Part shown: piece after piece, positions 28,401 through 38,143 of the stretch | Numbering within the stretch: position 1 is the stretch's first letter | Layout: every line of letters starts with the position of its first letter | Assembly: GCF_009831765.1 (NCBI RefSeq) | Contig: NZ_WSSB01000006.1 | Coordinates: forward strand, 124,001 to 188,000 | Length of the DNA: 64,000 nucleotides | Direction of reading: 5' to 3' | From: Craterilacuibacter sinensis | Lineage (GTDB): Bacteria > Pseudomonadota > Gammaproteobacteria > Burkholderiales > Chromobacteriaceae | Made by a program: the position numbers and the translations under genes | The notes under the pieces: generated by a model | Database searches by the model: none | Seen by the model: only the letters and a program-made list of their open reading frames with translations | Told to the model about the DNA's origin: nothing

Positions 28401-29651
28401 CTATTCAGGTGCTTCCTGTGTTATTTGGTGTTCTGCCGTGCGCCGGGCAATAGCTATCAGCACTTCGACAGCCTTGTGCATGGCCTGAATGCTGACACAT
28501 TCGTGCTTGCCGTGGAAATTAAAGCCGCCGGTAAAGAGATTAGGGCAGGGCAGGCCCATAAACGACAGGCGCGAGCCATCGGTGCCGCCGCGTATTGCCT
28601 TGATCTTGGGTTTGATGCCGGCGTCGCGCATGGCTGCGCGGGCAATATCGACAATATGCGGATGCGGCTCTATCTTGCGGCGCATATTGAAATAGCTGTC
28701 GTTTACCATCAGTGACAGGCGCGGCTGATCCAGCTCGCGATTAAAGGCCGCCACCCGCTCGGCAAGGAAGGCTTTGCGCCGGGCAAAGCCCTCGTCGACA
28801 AAATCGCGTACCAGATAGTGCAGCTCGGCGGCTTCGACATTGCCAGCCATATGATGCAGATGGAAAAACCCTTCAAGTCCTTGTGTCTCCTCCGGAGTCT
28901 CATGCTGCGGCATGCCGCTATGGAACACGCTGGCCAGCGTCAGCGCATTGACTAGCGTGCCATAGGCCGTACCCGGGTGGACATTGTTGCCCTGTATTTT
29001 GATGCAGGCCGAGGCGGCATTGAAGTTTTCGTATTCCAGCTCACCCATCTCGCCGCCATCCACGGTATAGGCCCACTGTGCCGGAAAACGCGCAAGCGGA
29101 AACAGGTCGGCTCCACGGCCGATTTCCTCGTCCGGGGTAAACGCCAGCCAGATATCGCCATGCATGATGTCGGGCGTAGCGAGCAAGGTTTCCACGGCAG
29201 TGACAATTTCGGCGATGCCGGCCTTGTCGTCGGCACCGAGCAAGGTGCGGCCATCGGTGGTAATCAGGTCATGGCCACGACAGCTGCGCAGCGCCGGAAA
29301 CGCCTTGAGCGAAATGCGCTCGCCGCTGTCGCCAAGGGCGATGTCCTTGCCCTTCCATGCCGGGACGAACTGCGGCTGCAGTGGCTGGGCGGCAAAATCG
29401 GGCGAGGTATCCAGATGGGCAATCCAGCCGATGGCCGGCGCGTTGCAGCCTGGGCTGGCCGGCAAACAGGCGGTCAGGTAGCCGTTTTCATCCAGCGTCA
29501 CATCCGACAAGCCTAGCGTGCGCAGTTCAGCGGCCAGCTCTTGTGCCAAGATGCGCTGCCCGGTTGTGCTGGGGCAGCTTGGGCTGGCCGGGTCGGAGCG
29601 GGTGTCGATGCGGGCGTAACGCAAGAAGCGTTGAGTGAGCGGGCTTTGCAT
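28401..29651 (-). CDS. pepT: Peptidase T (tripeptide aminopeptidase)
   Basis: A 416-residue M20 metallopeptidase. Zinc-binding and catalytic motifs are WIAHLDTSPD, GADDKAGIAEIV, TPDEEIGRGAD and a late FHGKHECVS. PepT removes the N-terminal residue of tripeptides in the cytoplasm. The length matches E. coli PepT (408). It is followed without a gap by the HD phosphohydrolase gene. Confidence 0.96.
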   Translation of the reverse strand: MQSPLTQRFLRYARIDTRSDPASPSCPSTTGQRILAQELAAELRTLGLSDVTLDENGYLTACLPASPGCNAPAIGWIAHLDTSPDFAAQPLQPQFVPAWKGKDIALGDSGERISLKAFPALRSCRGHDLITTDGRTLLGADDKAGIAEIVTAVETLLATPDIMHGDIWLAFTPDEEIGRGADLFPLARFPAQWAYTVDGGEMGELEYENFNAASACIKIQGNNVHPGTAYGTLVNALTLASVFHSGMPQHETPEETQGLEGFFHLHHMAGNVEAAELHYLVRDFVDEGFARRKAFLAERVAAFNRELDQPRLSLMVNDSYFNMRRKIEPHPHIVDIARAAMRDAGIKPKIKAIRGGTDGSRLSFMGLPCPNLFTGGFNFHGKHECVSIQAMHKAVEVLIAIARRTAEHQITQEAPE

Positions 29652-29746
29652 GGTGAGGTCTCATTCAAGCGTAGTCTGCTCACTATGCGCCGCACCGCAT
29701 GTAATTTCCTTGCTTTAGCACAGACACTTTCAAAAAAGCGCCGCTT

Positions 29747-30691
29747 TCAGGGCAGTTTGGCGATGGCTTGTGCCATGCGCCCGAACATCGCGTCGGCATC
29801 TACTTCGGTCAGATAAAGCGCGTTGCTTGAGCGGCCTGTCGTGCCCCACCAGTCAACTGCACAATGGCCCTGTGTTAGCGGGCTATCCGTTTCGACTTCG
29901 ATATTGACCTCGCGCCCGCTAAACAAGCCGGGTGCGAGCAGCCAGGCGATGGCGCACGGGTCGTGTAGCGGCGCACCCATCTGGCCGTATTTCTGCACAT
30001 CATGGCGCTCGAAGCTGGTCAGCAGCGACGCAGCCAGCGGGCCGCAATAGTTGGATAGCGACGACAGGGCGGCAACGCGTGACGCCGAGGTGCAGGCTTT
30101 GTGGGTCACATCCAGCGGCAGCATCACCAGCGGGATGCCGGCATGCAGCACCTGCTGCGCCGAGTGCGGGTCGACATAGAAATTGAATTCGGCCGAGGGG
30201 GTGACGTTGCCGCCTTCGAAATAGGCACCGCCCATCAGTACGATCTGCTTGATGCGCGCAGCAATGTCCGGTGCCTTCAATAGCGCCAGCGCAATATTGG
30301 TCAGCGGGCCGACCGGGCATAGCGTCACCGTGCCGGCAGGTTCGCGCCGCAAAGTGTCGATAATGAAGTCGACCGCATGCGCTTCTTGCAAGGGCATGGC
30401 TGGCTCGTGCATGGGGGCGCCTTCCATGCCGGTCTTGCCGTGCACACGCTCGGCCGTGACCAGATGGCGTATCAGCGGGCGCTCAGCACCGGCGTAGACT
30501 TTGATATCGCTGCGACCGGCCCATTCGCACACCATGCGCGCGTTGCGGCTGACGGCTTCTATGCCGACATTGCCGGCCACGCAGGTGATGCCCAGCAAGT
30601 CGATCTCGTCACGTGCTCCCAGAAGAAAGAGCAGGGCGATGGCATCGTCCAGCCCGGGGTCGGTATCAAAAATGACCGGTAGTTTGTGCAT
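29747..30691 (-). CDS. Inosine-uridine preferring nucleoside hydrolase
   Basis: A 314-residue ribonucleoside hydrolase. The N-terminal calcium site is FDTDPGLDDAIAL, and CPVGPLTNIALAL, VLMGGAYFEGGN and HDPCAIAWLL follow. It splits the N-glycosidic bond of ribonucleosides for salvage. The subtype (RihA, RihB or RihC) is not resolved. It has its own leader region upstream; with pepT 95 bases downstream, co-transcription is possible. Confidence 0.93.
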   Translation of the reverse strand: MHKLPVIFDTDPGLDDAIALLFLLGARDEIDLLGITCVAGNVGIEAVSRNARMVCEWAGRSDIKVYAGAERPLIRHLVTAERVHGKTGMEGAPMHEPAMPLQEAHAVDFIIDTLRREPAGTVTLCPVGPLTNIALALLKAPDIAARIKQIVLMGGAYFEGGNVTPSAEFNFYVDPHSAQQVLHAGIPLVMLPLDVTHKACTSASRVAALSSLSNYCGPLAASLLTSFERHDVQKYGQMGAPLHDPCAIAWLLAPGLFSGREVNIEVETDSPLTQGHCAVDWWGTTGRSSNALYLTEVDADAMFGRMAQAIAKLP

Positions 30692-30871
30692 GGTGTGTCC
30701 TTTGGCGCTATGAAATGATGCCGAGTAATGCCAATGTATCGTTACCGTTTTTAACTTGATTTGATTTGACTATGGTAGCTTTGCATTTGCCCGTCAACGG
30801 ACATGCAATTGGTCAGAACGGCGCCATCCTGCTACACTCTGCGACCTTTCTATGTAGCGCGCCAAGTCATT

Positions 30872-32251
30872 GTGAACAAAACGGAATTTTCATCGCTGGG
30901 GCTGTCGGCCCCCTTGCTCTCCAATCTCGACGGTCTGGGTTACCACCAGATGACGCCTATCCAGGCACGCGCCTTGCCGGTGATCCTGTCCGGCGGCGAC
31001 CTGATCGCGCAGGCCAAGACCGGCAGCGGCAAGACCGCGGCCTTCGGCCTGGGTTTGTTGTCGCGTATTAATCCGCGCTGGTTTGCCGTACAGGCGCTGG
31101 TGCTGTGCCCGACCCGCGAGCTGGCAGACCAGGTGGCGCGCGAGATTCGCCGTCTGGCGCGCGCTATCGACAATATCAAGGTCGTGACCCTGACCGGCGG
31201 TACGCCCATGGGCCCACAGATCGGCTCCTTGTCCCACGGTGCCCATATCGTGGTTGGCACACCGGGCCGTCTGCATGACCATCTGTTCCGCGAAACGCTG
31301 GACCTGTCCAAGGTCGAGACGCTGGTGCTGGACGAGGCCGACCGCATGGTCGACATGGGTTTTTACGAAGAAATCACCGGCATCGTCGACGCTTGTGCCA
31401 AGAAACGCCAGACCCTGCTGTTCTCGGCGACTTATCCGGACAATATCCGCAAGCTGGCTGCCCGTTTCCTGAAAAACCCCGAGCAGATCCGTCTGGAATC
31501 GCTGAATGATACCTCGCGTATCGAACAGCGCTTTTACAAGGTCAGTCCCGAGGCGCGCATTTCGACGGTTGCTGCGGCGCTGGCCCACTTCCGTCCGGCT
31601 TCTACCCTGGTGTTTTGCAACACCAAGGAGCAGGTCAAGAATATGGCGCGTGACCTGACCGCCCAGGGCTTTTCCTCGCTGGCGCTGTATGGCGATCTGG
31701 AGCAGCGTGACCGCGACGAGATTCTGCTGCAGTTTGCCGCCGGTTGCGCCAGCGTGCTGGTGGCAACCGATGTAGCGGCACGTGGTCTGGATATCACTAC
31801 GCTGGCCTGTGTCGTCAATGCCGACCTTGCACATGACCCGGAAATCCATATTCACCGTATCGGCCGTACCGGCCGCGGCCACGACAAGGGGCTGGCACTC
31901 AGTCTGGTCGTGCCTAGCGATGGCAAGCGTCTGGCCCAGATCGAAGTGCAGCAGCAAGGCCCGGCCAACTGGCGCGACGTCAAAGAGCTGGTGGCACAAG
32001 CTGCACCCGCCGCAGCGCCTGCCATGGCACTGATCTGCATGACCGGCGGCAAGAAAGACAAGATCCGCCCCGGGGACATTCTGGGCGCACTGACCGGCGA
32101 CGCCGGTTTGCCGGGTGCAGCCATCGGCAAGATCAGCGTCAGCGACAATATCAGTTATGTCGCCATCGAGCGCTCGCGCGCCAAGGAAGCGCTGGCGCAT
32201 CTGGACGGCGGCCGCGTCAAGGGCCGCAATGTGAAGGCGCGCCTGATTTAA
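30872..32251 (+). CDS. dbpA: ATP-dependent RNA helicase DbpA
   Basis: A DEAD-box helicase of 459 residues from the GTG at 30872, which aligns with the E. coli DbpA N-terminus. An ATG at 30803 adds 23 unlikely residues. Motifs: Q motif (MTPIQARALP), AKTGSGKT, LDEADRM, SAT and HRIGRTGR. The DbpA-specific C-terminal RNA-recognition domain, with GGKKDKIRPGDILGALTGD, targets helix 92 of 23S rRNA during 50S assembly. It is monocistronic with a strong terminator. Confidence 0.95.
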   Translation: MNKTEFSSLGLSAPLLSNLDGLGYHQMTPIQARALPVILSGGDLIAQAKTGSGKTAAFGLGLLSRINPRWFAVQALVLCPTRELADQVAREIRRLARAIDNIKVVTLTGGTPMGPQIGSLSHGAHIVVGTPGRLHDHLFRETLDLSKVETLVLDEADRMVDMGFYEEITGIVDACAKKRQTLLFSATYPDNIRKLAARFLKNPEQIRLESLNDTSRIEQRFYKVSPEARISTVAAALAHFRPASTLVFCNTKEQVKNMARDLTAQGFSSLALYGDLEQRDRDEILLQFAAGCASVLVATDVAARGLDITTLACVVNADLAHDPEIHIHRIGRTGRGHDKGLALSLVVPSDGKRLAQIEVQQQGPANWRDVKELVAQAAPAAAPAMALICMTGGKKDKIRPGDILGALTGDAGLPGAAIGKISVSDNISYVAIERSRAKEALAHLDGGRVKGRNVKARLI

Positions 32252-32275
32252 GCTGAAAAGGCAGGCTGTAGTCAT

Positions 32276-32306
32276 AAGGGAAGGTGCCTGGCACCTTCCC
32301 TTTTTT
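32276..32306 (+). terminator. Rho-independent terminator of dbpA
   Basis: AAGGGAAGGTGCC / GGCACCTTCCCTT, almost without a loop, followed by further T. It lies between convergent genes. Confidence 0.88.
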
Positions 32307-32311
32307 GCATC

Positions 32312-33685
32312 TCAGACGGTTTGCAGGGCCGGCTCTGTGCCGGCCAGTATTTGCATCTGGCGCCATAGCACGATGCCGACCCAGCAGGCCACGAGCAGGT
32401 TGACAACAGGCATGGCCAGCCAGACACCGTTAAGCCCCCACCATAAAGGCAGGCTGTAGAGTGCCGGCAGCAGCAGTACGGTTTTTGCCAGCGTGGCCAG
32501 TAGTGCCGGCCGTGTCAGCGCCATCGCCTGCAAGGCAATGATGCCCAGAATCACCAGGCCGTCAAAAGGCAGTGCCAAAAGGTGCAGGCGCAGCGCATGG
32601 CTGCCGGCGGCCAGCAAGACAGGGTCGCTCGCGGCAAACAAGCCGGCGATGGCATCGGCCCATAGCTGGATGATCAGCCAGACGGCGATGCCGCCTCCGA
32701 CCACAACGGTGAGCGCATAGCGCAAAATGGCATGAGCCTGGCGCGGCTGTGCTGCGCCTATGGCCTGCCCCAGCAGGGGCTGGATGCCGACGGCCAGCCC
32801 ATGGGCGAGCAGGGTGAATACCGTTTCGGTGTAACCGGCTACCGCATAGGCCGCCACGCCCGTGTCGGCATCGTAAATCAGTAGTTGCCAGTTGTGCAGC
32901 AATAACACCAGCGCCAGATTCAGCTCCATCAGCAGGCTGGACAGCCCGAGTCTGGCCATATCGGCCAAGTGCCATCCAAGGCGGACGACCCTGAGCGTAG
33001 TCAGGCGCAGCCGTGCATAGGGCGAGAAGAAATAGGCGAGGGTAAAGCCCAGCATCAGGCTCTGAGAAATCAGCGTCGCCTGGGCCGAGCCGGCCAGACC
33101 ATGGCCCAGTACGCCGACAAAGAGATAGTCCAGCGTGATGTTGCTGAGGGTTGCCAGCACCAGTAGCGTGGTGGCCAGGCGCGGGCGGCCATCGTTGCGC
33201 AGCAGGTAGCTGGCCAGAATCTGGCCGCATACCAGCACGCTGCCGCCCAGCATCCACTGCAGATAGTCATGGGTCTGGCGGTATAGCTCGGCTTCGCCTG
33301 CCGCCCCCAGTGCACGCAGCAGCGGTTCGAGCAAGTAGAGGCCGGTGCAGGACAAAACAAGACCCAGCAGTGCCAGCATCCACAAGGCGGCAGCCAGTAC
33401 CTGGGCGGCCTCGCCATGCTTGCCTGCACCTTGCAAAATGGCAATGCGCGTGGCCGCACCCATGCTCAGCATGGCACCCAGACCGATTTGTACCATTACC
33501 AGCGGATAAGCCAGATTGATGGCTGCCAAGCCGACGCTGCCTACATAGTGACCGACAAAAATGCCGTCCACGACCACATACAGGCCGGTCACCAGCATGG
33601 CCAGTATCGAAGGCAGGGCATAAGTCCAGAAGCGGCGTGCCAGTGTGGCATCGCGCGGCATTTCGGCTAGCGTCGGATCGGGCAT
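32312..33685 (-). CDS. MATE family multidrug efflux protein
   Basis: A 457-residue polytopic membrane protein with about twelve hydrophobic helices in two similar halves. It has MATE features, such as VVDGIFVGHYVGSVGLAAINLAYP near the start and the matching region around GYTETVFTLLAHGLAVGIQPLLGQAIGA in the second half. It should export cationic drugs or metabolites by Na+ or H+ antiport. No substrate clue comes from its neighbours. Confidence 0.92.
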   Translation of the reverse strand: MPDPTLAEMPRDATLARRFWTYALPSILAMLVTGLYVVVDGIFVGHYVGSVGLAAINLAYPLVMVQIGLGAMLSMGAATRIAILQGAGKHGEAAQVLAAALWMLALLGLVLSCTGLYLLEPLLRALGAAGEAELYRQTHDYLQWMLGGSVLVCGQILASYLLRNDGRPRLATTLLVLATLSNITLDYLFVGVLGHGLAGSAQATLISQSLMLGFTLAYFFSPYARLRLTTLRVVRLGWHLADMARLGLSSLLMELNLALVLLLHNWQLLIYDADTGVAAYAVAGYTETVFTLLAHGLAVGIQPLLGQAIGAAQPRQAHAILRYALTVVVGGGIAVWLIIQLWADAIAGLFAASDPVLLAAGSHALRLHLLALPFDGLVILGIIALQAMALTRPALLATLAKTVLLLPALYSLPLWWGLNGVWLAMPVVNLLVACWVGIVLWRQMQILAGTEPALQTV

Positions 33686-33854
33686 TGCGGATTGTTATCG
33701 AAAAAAAGCGAGCGCATTTTATAGCGCGTATGGCCGGTGCCCGCCTTGTGTTAGCGCAAAGCCTGAATGCACATGCTTAATGCCGTATTGATTAAAACCA
33801 AGCAATATTAAACTCAATTACATACAATGCGGGCTCGGTTCATGGGAGTTTCAT

Positions 33855-34616
33855 GTGTTTACCCTTGCATTTTTATGTGTATTTGCCTTTATGGCAGGTC
33901 TGATCGATGCCGCAGTCGGCGGTGGCGGCCTGATCCAGATTCCGGCGCTGTTCAATATCCTGCCCAATACCTCGGCCGCCACACTGTTCGGTACCAATAA
34001 GTTTGCCTCGGCGGTGGGCACGCTGTCGGCGGCACGCAGCTACCTCAAGCGCGTCAAGCTGCCATGGCGTCTGGTGCTGCCGGCCGCTTGCGCCGCCTTT
34101 GCCATGTCGTTTGCCGGTGCGGCGACGGTCAGCTTTTTGCCTAAAGACATCTTGCGGCCCATGGTGCTGCTGCTGCTGATCGTGATGGCGGTATATACGC
34201 TATGGAAAAAGGATTTCGGCCAGTTGCACAAGCCGGTGACAATAGGGCGGCGCGAGATGCTGGTCGGCCTGCTGATTGGCGGCGCCATCGGCTTTTACGA
34301 TGGCCTGTTCGGGCCGGGTACCGGCAGCTTTCTGATGTTCCTGTTTATCCGCTTTTTTGCCTTTGATTTTCTGCACGCTTCGGCCGCGGCCAAGGTGGTC
34401 AATCTGTCGACCAATGCGGCGGCCTTGCTGTTTTTCATCCCCAGCGGCAATGTGCTGTTCGGTTTTGCGCTGCCTATGGCCGTCTGCAATATGGCCGGTG
34501 CCATGGTCGGTACTCATATTGCGCTGAAAAAAGGTGCCGGTTTTGTGCGTATCCTGTTTCTGATCCTGACCAGCGTGCTGATCAGCAAACTGGGCTGGGA
34601 TACTTTTAATTCCTAG
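33855..34616 (+). CDS. TSUP (TauE/SafE) family permease
   Basis: 253 residues, about eight hydrophobic helices in two repeats. The TSUP signatures GLIDAAVGGGGLIQIP and GFYDGLFGPGTGSFL are both present. Members move sulfite, sulfoacetate or other organic anions; the substrate here is unknown. The start is GTG, with GGGAG 6 bases before it; the overlapping ATG at 33853 is out of frame. Confidence 0.9.
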   Translation: MFTLAFLCVFAFMAGLIDAAVGGGGLIQIPALFNILPNTSAATLFGTNKFASAVGTLSAARSYLKRVKLPWRLVLPAACAAFAMSFAGAATVSFLPKDILRPMVLLLLIVMAVYTLWKKDFGQLHKPVTIGRREMLVGLLIGGAIGFYDGLFGPGTGSFLMFLFIRFFAFDFLHASAAAKVVNLSTNAAALLFFIPSGNVLFGFALPMAVCNMAGAMVGTHIALKKGAGFVRILFLILTSVLISKLGWDTFNS

Positions 34617-34630
34617 TGCGCTTGGCCGCA

Positions 34631-34665
34631 GAACGCTTTCGTGCCCTCAGGGCACGAAAGCGTTC
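34631..34665. terminator. Long perfect hairpin between convergent genes
   Basis: A 16-base perfect stem (GAACGCTTTCGTGCCC / GGGCACGAAAGCGTTC) with a TCA loop. There is no T tract on either side, so it may act as an mRNA stabiliser or bidirectional terminator between the TSUP gene and the APC permease gene. Confidence 0.6.
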
Positions 34666-34679
34666 CATGCTGCGCAAGT

Positions 34680-36221
34680 TCAGGGCCGTTCCAGCTCCTT
34701 TTCAATCTCGCGTATATGCGCCTGATGCTGCGCAATGCGGGCACCAACCGGCGGGCCCTTGAAGCGATTTCTGACTCCCAGTACAAACCAGAAAAATCCC
34801 AGAACAATCAGCAGGGCTACGGTGATGTAGAGCACTTTCTCGTTTGGCGGCTGGATGCCGACAAAAGCCAGCACCACGCCGCCTATGGTGGCCAGTACGG
34901 CGACCGGGCGTGACCAGCTATAGAGATTGAACGGGCCCTTATGCGCCCAGTGCTTGCCTTCTGCAAAAAATCCGGCGGCGATCGGCAACACATAGGAGAT
35001 ATACAGCAGCACGGCGCTGGCGGTAGACAGCACGATAAAGGCGTCACCATACAAGGTGGCGGCGATGGCCAGCACGGCGCTGACCCAGATCGCGGCGCCC
35101 GGCGTGCGATGCTGGGGATGCACTTGTTTGAGCTGGTGCGAGAAGGGCAGGCCGCCATCGCGCGCAAAAGCGTAGACCATGCGCGAGGTCGAGGTCAGGC
35201 AGGCCAGACCGCAGATATAGTTGACGACAAACACGCCTATGCCCAGCGCCACCTGCAACCCTCTGGGTAGCAGCGACAGCAAGGCCGAGAACACCCCCAT
35301 CCCCTGTTTGACGCCATCGGCGATATTCGGCAGCGCCAGCACGAACACCGACACCAGGATGTAGCCGAACAGCGCCGACCACAGTACCGCCAGCATGATG
35401 CCCTTGGGTACATTGATGGCGGCGTGGCGGGTTTCTTCCGAGGTATGCGCCGAGGCGTCGTAGCCGGTCAGTGTATACACGGTCAGCAGCAATCCGGACA
35501 GGAACACCAGCAAGGGGCTGCTGTTTTGCGGCCACAGGCTGCCTTCGGCGCCGGTGAAATTGGTGAAGGTAAACAGTCGGGTGAAATCCAGCGGCCCGGG
35601 TGCATAGATCAGCAGCGAGACCGTCAGCACCAGCGACACGAAAAATATCAAATAACCGGACAGGTCGGTCAGGCGGGTGGTGGCCTTGATGCCCTGATGG
35701 TTGAGCCAGGCCTGCGACAGGGTGATGGCCGCGATGAACAGGGTCTGGTGTGTCCAGGTCAGGCTGGCTGGGTCTATGCCCAAAAGCGGGGCGATCAGCG
35801 TCTTGAAGAAGGGGTCGTAGACGCCGAAGTTGACCGAGGCGACCACGAAGATCAGGCCCAAGAGGTTGAACCATGCCGTGGTCCAGCCATAGCCGCGTCC
35901 GCCGAGAATCGAGCTCCAGTGATAGAGGCCGCCGGCGGTCGGATAGGCCGAGGCGATCTGTGCCATGGCAGCTGCGACCAGCAGCACGAACATCGAGCCG
36001 ACGATCCAGCCGATGCCGACCGAGGCGCCACCGCCGGCCGACAGCGCGGCCGGGAAGGCGGTGATGCCGCCGGCGAGGATGCAGATAATGGAAAACGAAA
36101 TCGCGAAATTGGAAAATCCGCTCATGCGCCGCGCCAGTTCCTGCGCGTAACCCATGCTGTGCAGCAACTTCTCGTCCTCGTTTAACGGCGTTGTGGTGTC
36201 GTGTCCGGCTTGATGTTTCAT
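34680..36221 (-). CDS. APC family amine/amino-acid permease
   Basis: 513 residues with about twelve membrane helices and the APC start SGFSNFAISFSIICILAGGITAFP. The hydrophilic tail (after residue 480) is basic and acidic. It is the last gene of the gamma-glutamylation cluster, and its ATG overlaps the stop of the hydrolase gene. It is thus the likely uptake system for the amine consumed by the cluster, in the role PuuP plays for putrescine. The substrate is inferred only from context. Confidence 0.9.
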   Translation of the reverse strand: MKHQAGHDTTTPLNEDEKLLHSMGYAQELARRMSGFSNFAISFSIICILAGGITAFPAALSAGGGASVGIGWIVGSMFVLLVAAAMAQIASAYPTAGGLYHWSSILGGRGYGWTTAWFNLLGLIFVVASVNFGVYDPFFKTLIAPLLGIDPASLTWTHQTLFIAAITLSQAWLNHQGIKATTRLTDLSGYLIFFVSLVLTVSLLIYAPGPLDFTRLFTFTNFTGAEGSLWPQNSSPLLVFLSGLLLTVYTLTGYDASAHTSEETRHAAINVPKGIMLAVLWSALFGYILVSVFVLALPNIADGVKQGMGVFSALLSLLPRGLQVALGIGVFVVNYICGLACLTSTSRMVYAFARDGGLPFSHQLKQVHPQHRTPGAAIWVSAVLAIAATLYGDAFIVLSTASAVLLYISYVLPIAAGFFAEGKHWAHKGPFNLYSWSRPVAVLATIGGVVLAFVGIQPPNEKVLYITVALLIVLGFFWFVLGVRNRFKGPPVGARIAQHQAHIREIEKELERP

Positions 36222-36982
36222 GGGTGTTCTCCGTGAGCGCTGTCGGCGCAGCCGCCGGCACGATGCCGGCGCTGTTTGCCCAATCGCACGATTTCGTCAA
36301 ACAGGGCCTGCTGGCGTGCGTCCGTGCCGGCCGTCAGTTCGGGGTGCCATTGCACCGCAAGCAGTTCGGGACAATCTGTCATGATCAGCGCCTCGACCAC
36401 CCCGTCGTCCGCCCAGGCAATGGCCTGCAAGCCCTGCCCCAGAGTCGCGGCCGCTTGGTGGTGCCAGGAGTGCGCGTGAATGCGGGTCTCGCCTAGCAGT
36501 GCCGCCAGCGCACTGTCTGGCGCGACGTTGATCGGGTGCGGTGTCGCGCTGCGCTCGGCGCTGCGGTGGGCGACAAGCTCGCCGACCACGTCGGGCAGGT
36601 GCGGATGGAGTGTGCCGCCATGCGCGACATTGAGTAGCTGCAGGCCGCGGCAGATCGCCAGGGTCGGGCAGTGCAGGGCCACGGCTGCGCGCGCCAGCGC
36701 CAGTTCTGTGCGGTCGCGTGCCGGATTGATGCCATACAGCGTGTCGTGGGTCAGACCGGTGTGTTCGGGGGCGATGTCGCCGCCACCGATTAGCACCAGC
36801 GCGTCCAGACGCTGAATCCAGCCCTGTGCCCAGCGTCCGGCGTCATCCGCCGCCGTATGCGGCAGCAGCACCGGCACTCCGCCGGCACGTGCCACCGCAT
36901 CGATGTATTCGGACGGGGTGTGCGGCCCGTGGCCGGCAGCGGCCGGATAGGTGGTCAGCCCGACCAGCACCGGCTCAGTCAT
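36218..36982 (-). CDS. Gamma-glutamyl-gamma-aminobutyrate hydrolase-like (PuuD family)
   Basis: 254 residues from the ATG at 36982, class I glutamine-amidotransferase-like peptidase family C26. The nucleophile Cys lies in AICRGLQLLNV, the catalytic His/Glu in VQWHPEL, and GGGDIAPEHTG is also present. In the Puu pathway PuuD frees the product by cutting the gamma-glutamyl bond and returning glutamate. Here it would release the oxidised amino acid made by the dehydrogenases. The gene overlaps the Fe-alcohol dehydrogenase gene by 8 bases and the permease gene by 4. Confidence 0.92.
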   Translation of the reverse strand: MTEPVLVGLTTYPAAAGHGPHTPSEYIDAVARAGGVPVLLPHTAADDAGRWAQGWIQRLDALVLIGGGDIAPEHTGLTHDTLYGINPARDRTELALARAAVALHCPTLAICRGLQLLNVAHGGTLHPHLPDVVGELVAHRSAERSATPHPINVAPDSALAALLGETRIHAHSWHHQAAATLGQGLQAIAWADDGVVEALIMTDCPELLAVQWHPELTAGTDARQQALFDEIVRLGKQRRHRAGGCADSAHGEHP

Positions 36983-38141
36983 GGAGTCGCCCCGCGATGG
37001 CATGGCGGAACAGGGCGCTGTAGTCGCCGGGGGTGAGCGGGCATGGATTGCCGCCATCGCTGGGGTCGGCCTTGGCCATGGAGCCGATTTCCCCGGCGCG
37101 CGCCTCGTTCAGGCCGATATCGCCAAGGCTGTGCGGAATGCCGGCTTCGCGGCGCAGCGTCAGCACCCATTGCAGCACGGCATCGTAGCCGCTGCCCGGC
37201 AGGTCCAATATGCGAGCCAGATGCAGCATCTTGTCTTCGATCGCGGGGCGGTTGCGCTGCATCACATAGGGCAGCAGGATGGCATTGGCCAGGCCGTGAT
37301 GGATGTCGAACACCGCACCTATCGGATGCGCCAGCGCATGCACCGCGCCCAGTCCCTTCTGGAAGGCGGTCGCCCCCATCATCGAGGCGGCCAGCATCTG
37401 GCTGCGCGCCTCGATATCGCTGCCATCCCTGACCGCGCGCAGCAAGAAGCCGTGTACCAGACGCATGCCTTCCAGCGCGATGCCGTCGGCCATCGGGTGG
37501 TAGCCTGGCGCGCAGTAGGCTTCGAAATTGTGCACCAGCGCGTCGATGCCGGTGGCGGCAGTCAGGCGCGGGGGCAGGCCGGTGGTCAGCTCCGGGTCGG
37601 CCAGCACCCGGGATGGCAGCATTGCCGGATGGAAGATGATGACCTTGCGCTGTGCCGCCTCGTCTATGATCAGCGCGGCGCGCCCGACTTCGGAGCCGGT
37701 GCCGGCAGTGGTCGGGATGGCAATCACCGGCAGCATGGCCGCCGTGTCGACGCGTTTCCAGTTGTCTCCTACATCCTCGAAGTCCCACAGCGGGCGGGTC
37801 TGCCCCGCCATCAGCGCCACCGTCTTGCCCACGTCCAGCGCGCTGCCGCCACCGATGGCGATCACGCCGTCGTGCGCGCCGGCTTTGAGTGCCGCCACGC
37901 CGGCATCCACATCGCGCAGGGCCGGGTTGGGATGCAGTTCGTGAAACAGCGCGTGCGCGATCCCGGCTGCGGCCAGCACCTCCACCAGCTTTTGCACCGG
38001 TGGCAAGGCGGCAAGCCCAGCGTCGGTGACAAGTAGCGGCCTGTGCATGCCAAGTTCGGCGCACAGGATGGGCAGTTCGCTGATGCGCCCGGCACCAAAG
38101 CGGATGGTGGTCGGGTAGTTCCAGTTGCCGGCAAGCGTCAT
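36975..38141 (-). CDS. Iron-containing alcohol dehydrogenase
   Basis: A 388-residue group III (Fe-dependent) alcohol dehydrogenase. The NAD(P)-binding GGGSALDVGKTVA and TTAGTGSEV segments are present. The metal ligands lie in GIDALVHNFEAY and in AVHALAHPIGAVFDIHHGLA (Asp and three His). It stands in the cluster where the polyamine pathway has the flavin oxidase PuuB. An alcohol dehydrogenase there suggests that the glutamylated substrate carries a hydroxyl group, for example an ethanolamine-like compound. That is inference. Confidence 0.92.
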   Translation of the reverse strand: MTLAGNWNYPTTIRFGAGRISELPILCAELGMHRPLLVTDAGLAALPPVQKLVEVLAAAGIAHALFHELHPNPALRDVDAGVAALKAGAHDGVIAIGGGSALDVGKTVALMAGQTRPLWDFEDVGDNWKRVDTAAMLPVIAIPTTAGTGSEVGRAALIIDEAAQRKVIIFHPAMLPSRVLADPELTTGLPPRLTAATGIDALVHNFEAYCAPGYHPMADGIALEGMRLVHGFLLRAVRDGSDIEARSQMLAASMMGATAFQKGLGAVHALAHPIGAVFDIHHGLANAILLPYVMQRNRPAIEDKMLHLARILDLPGSGYDAVLQWVLTLRREAGIPHSLGDIGLNEARAGEIGSMAKADPSDGGNPCPLTPGDYSALFRHAIAGRLHD

Positions 38142-38143
38142 CG

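Noticed and set aside
36979-38064. 361-codon minus-strand frame inside the Fe-alcohol dehydrogenase gene
   Set aside because: The other frame has GGGSALDVGK and the metal-binding HHGLA motif. This one is Arg/Gly-rich shadow sequence.
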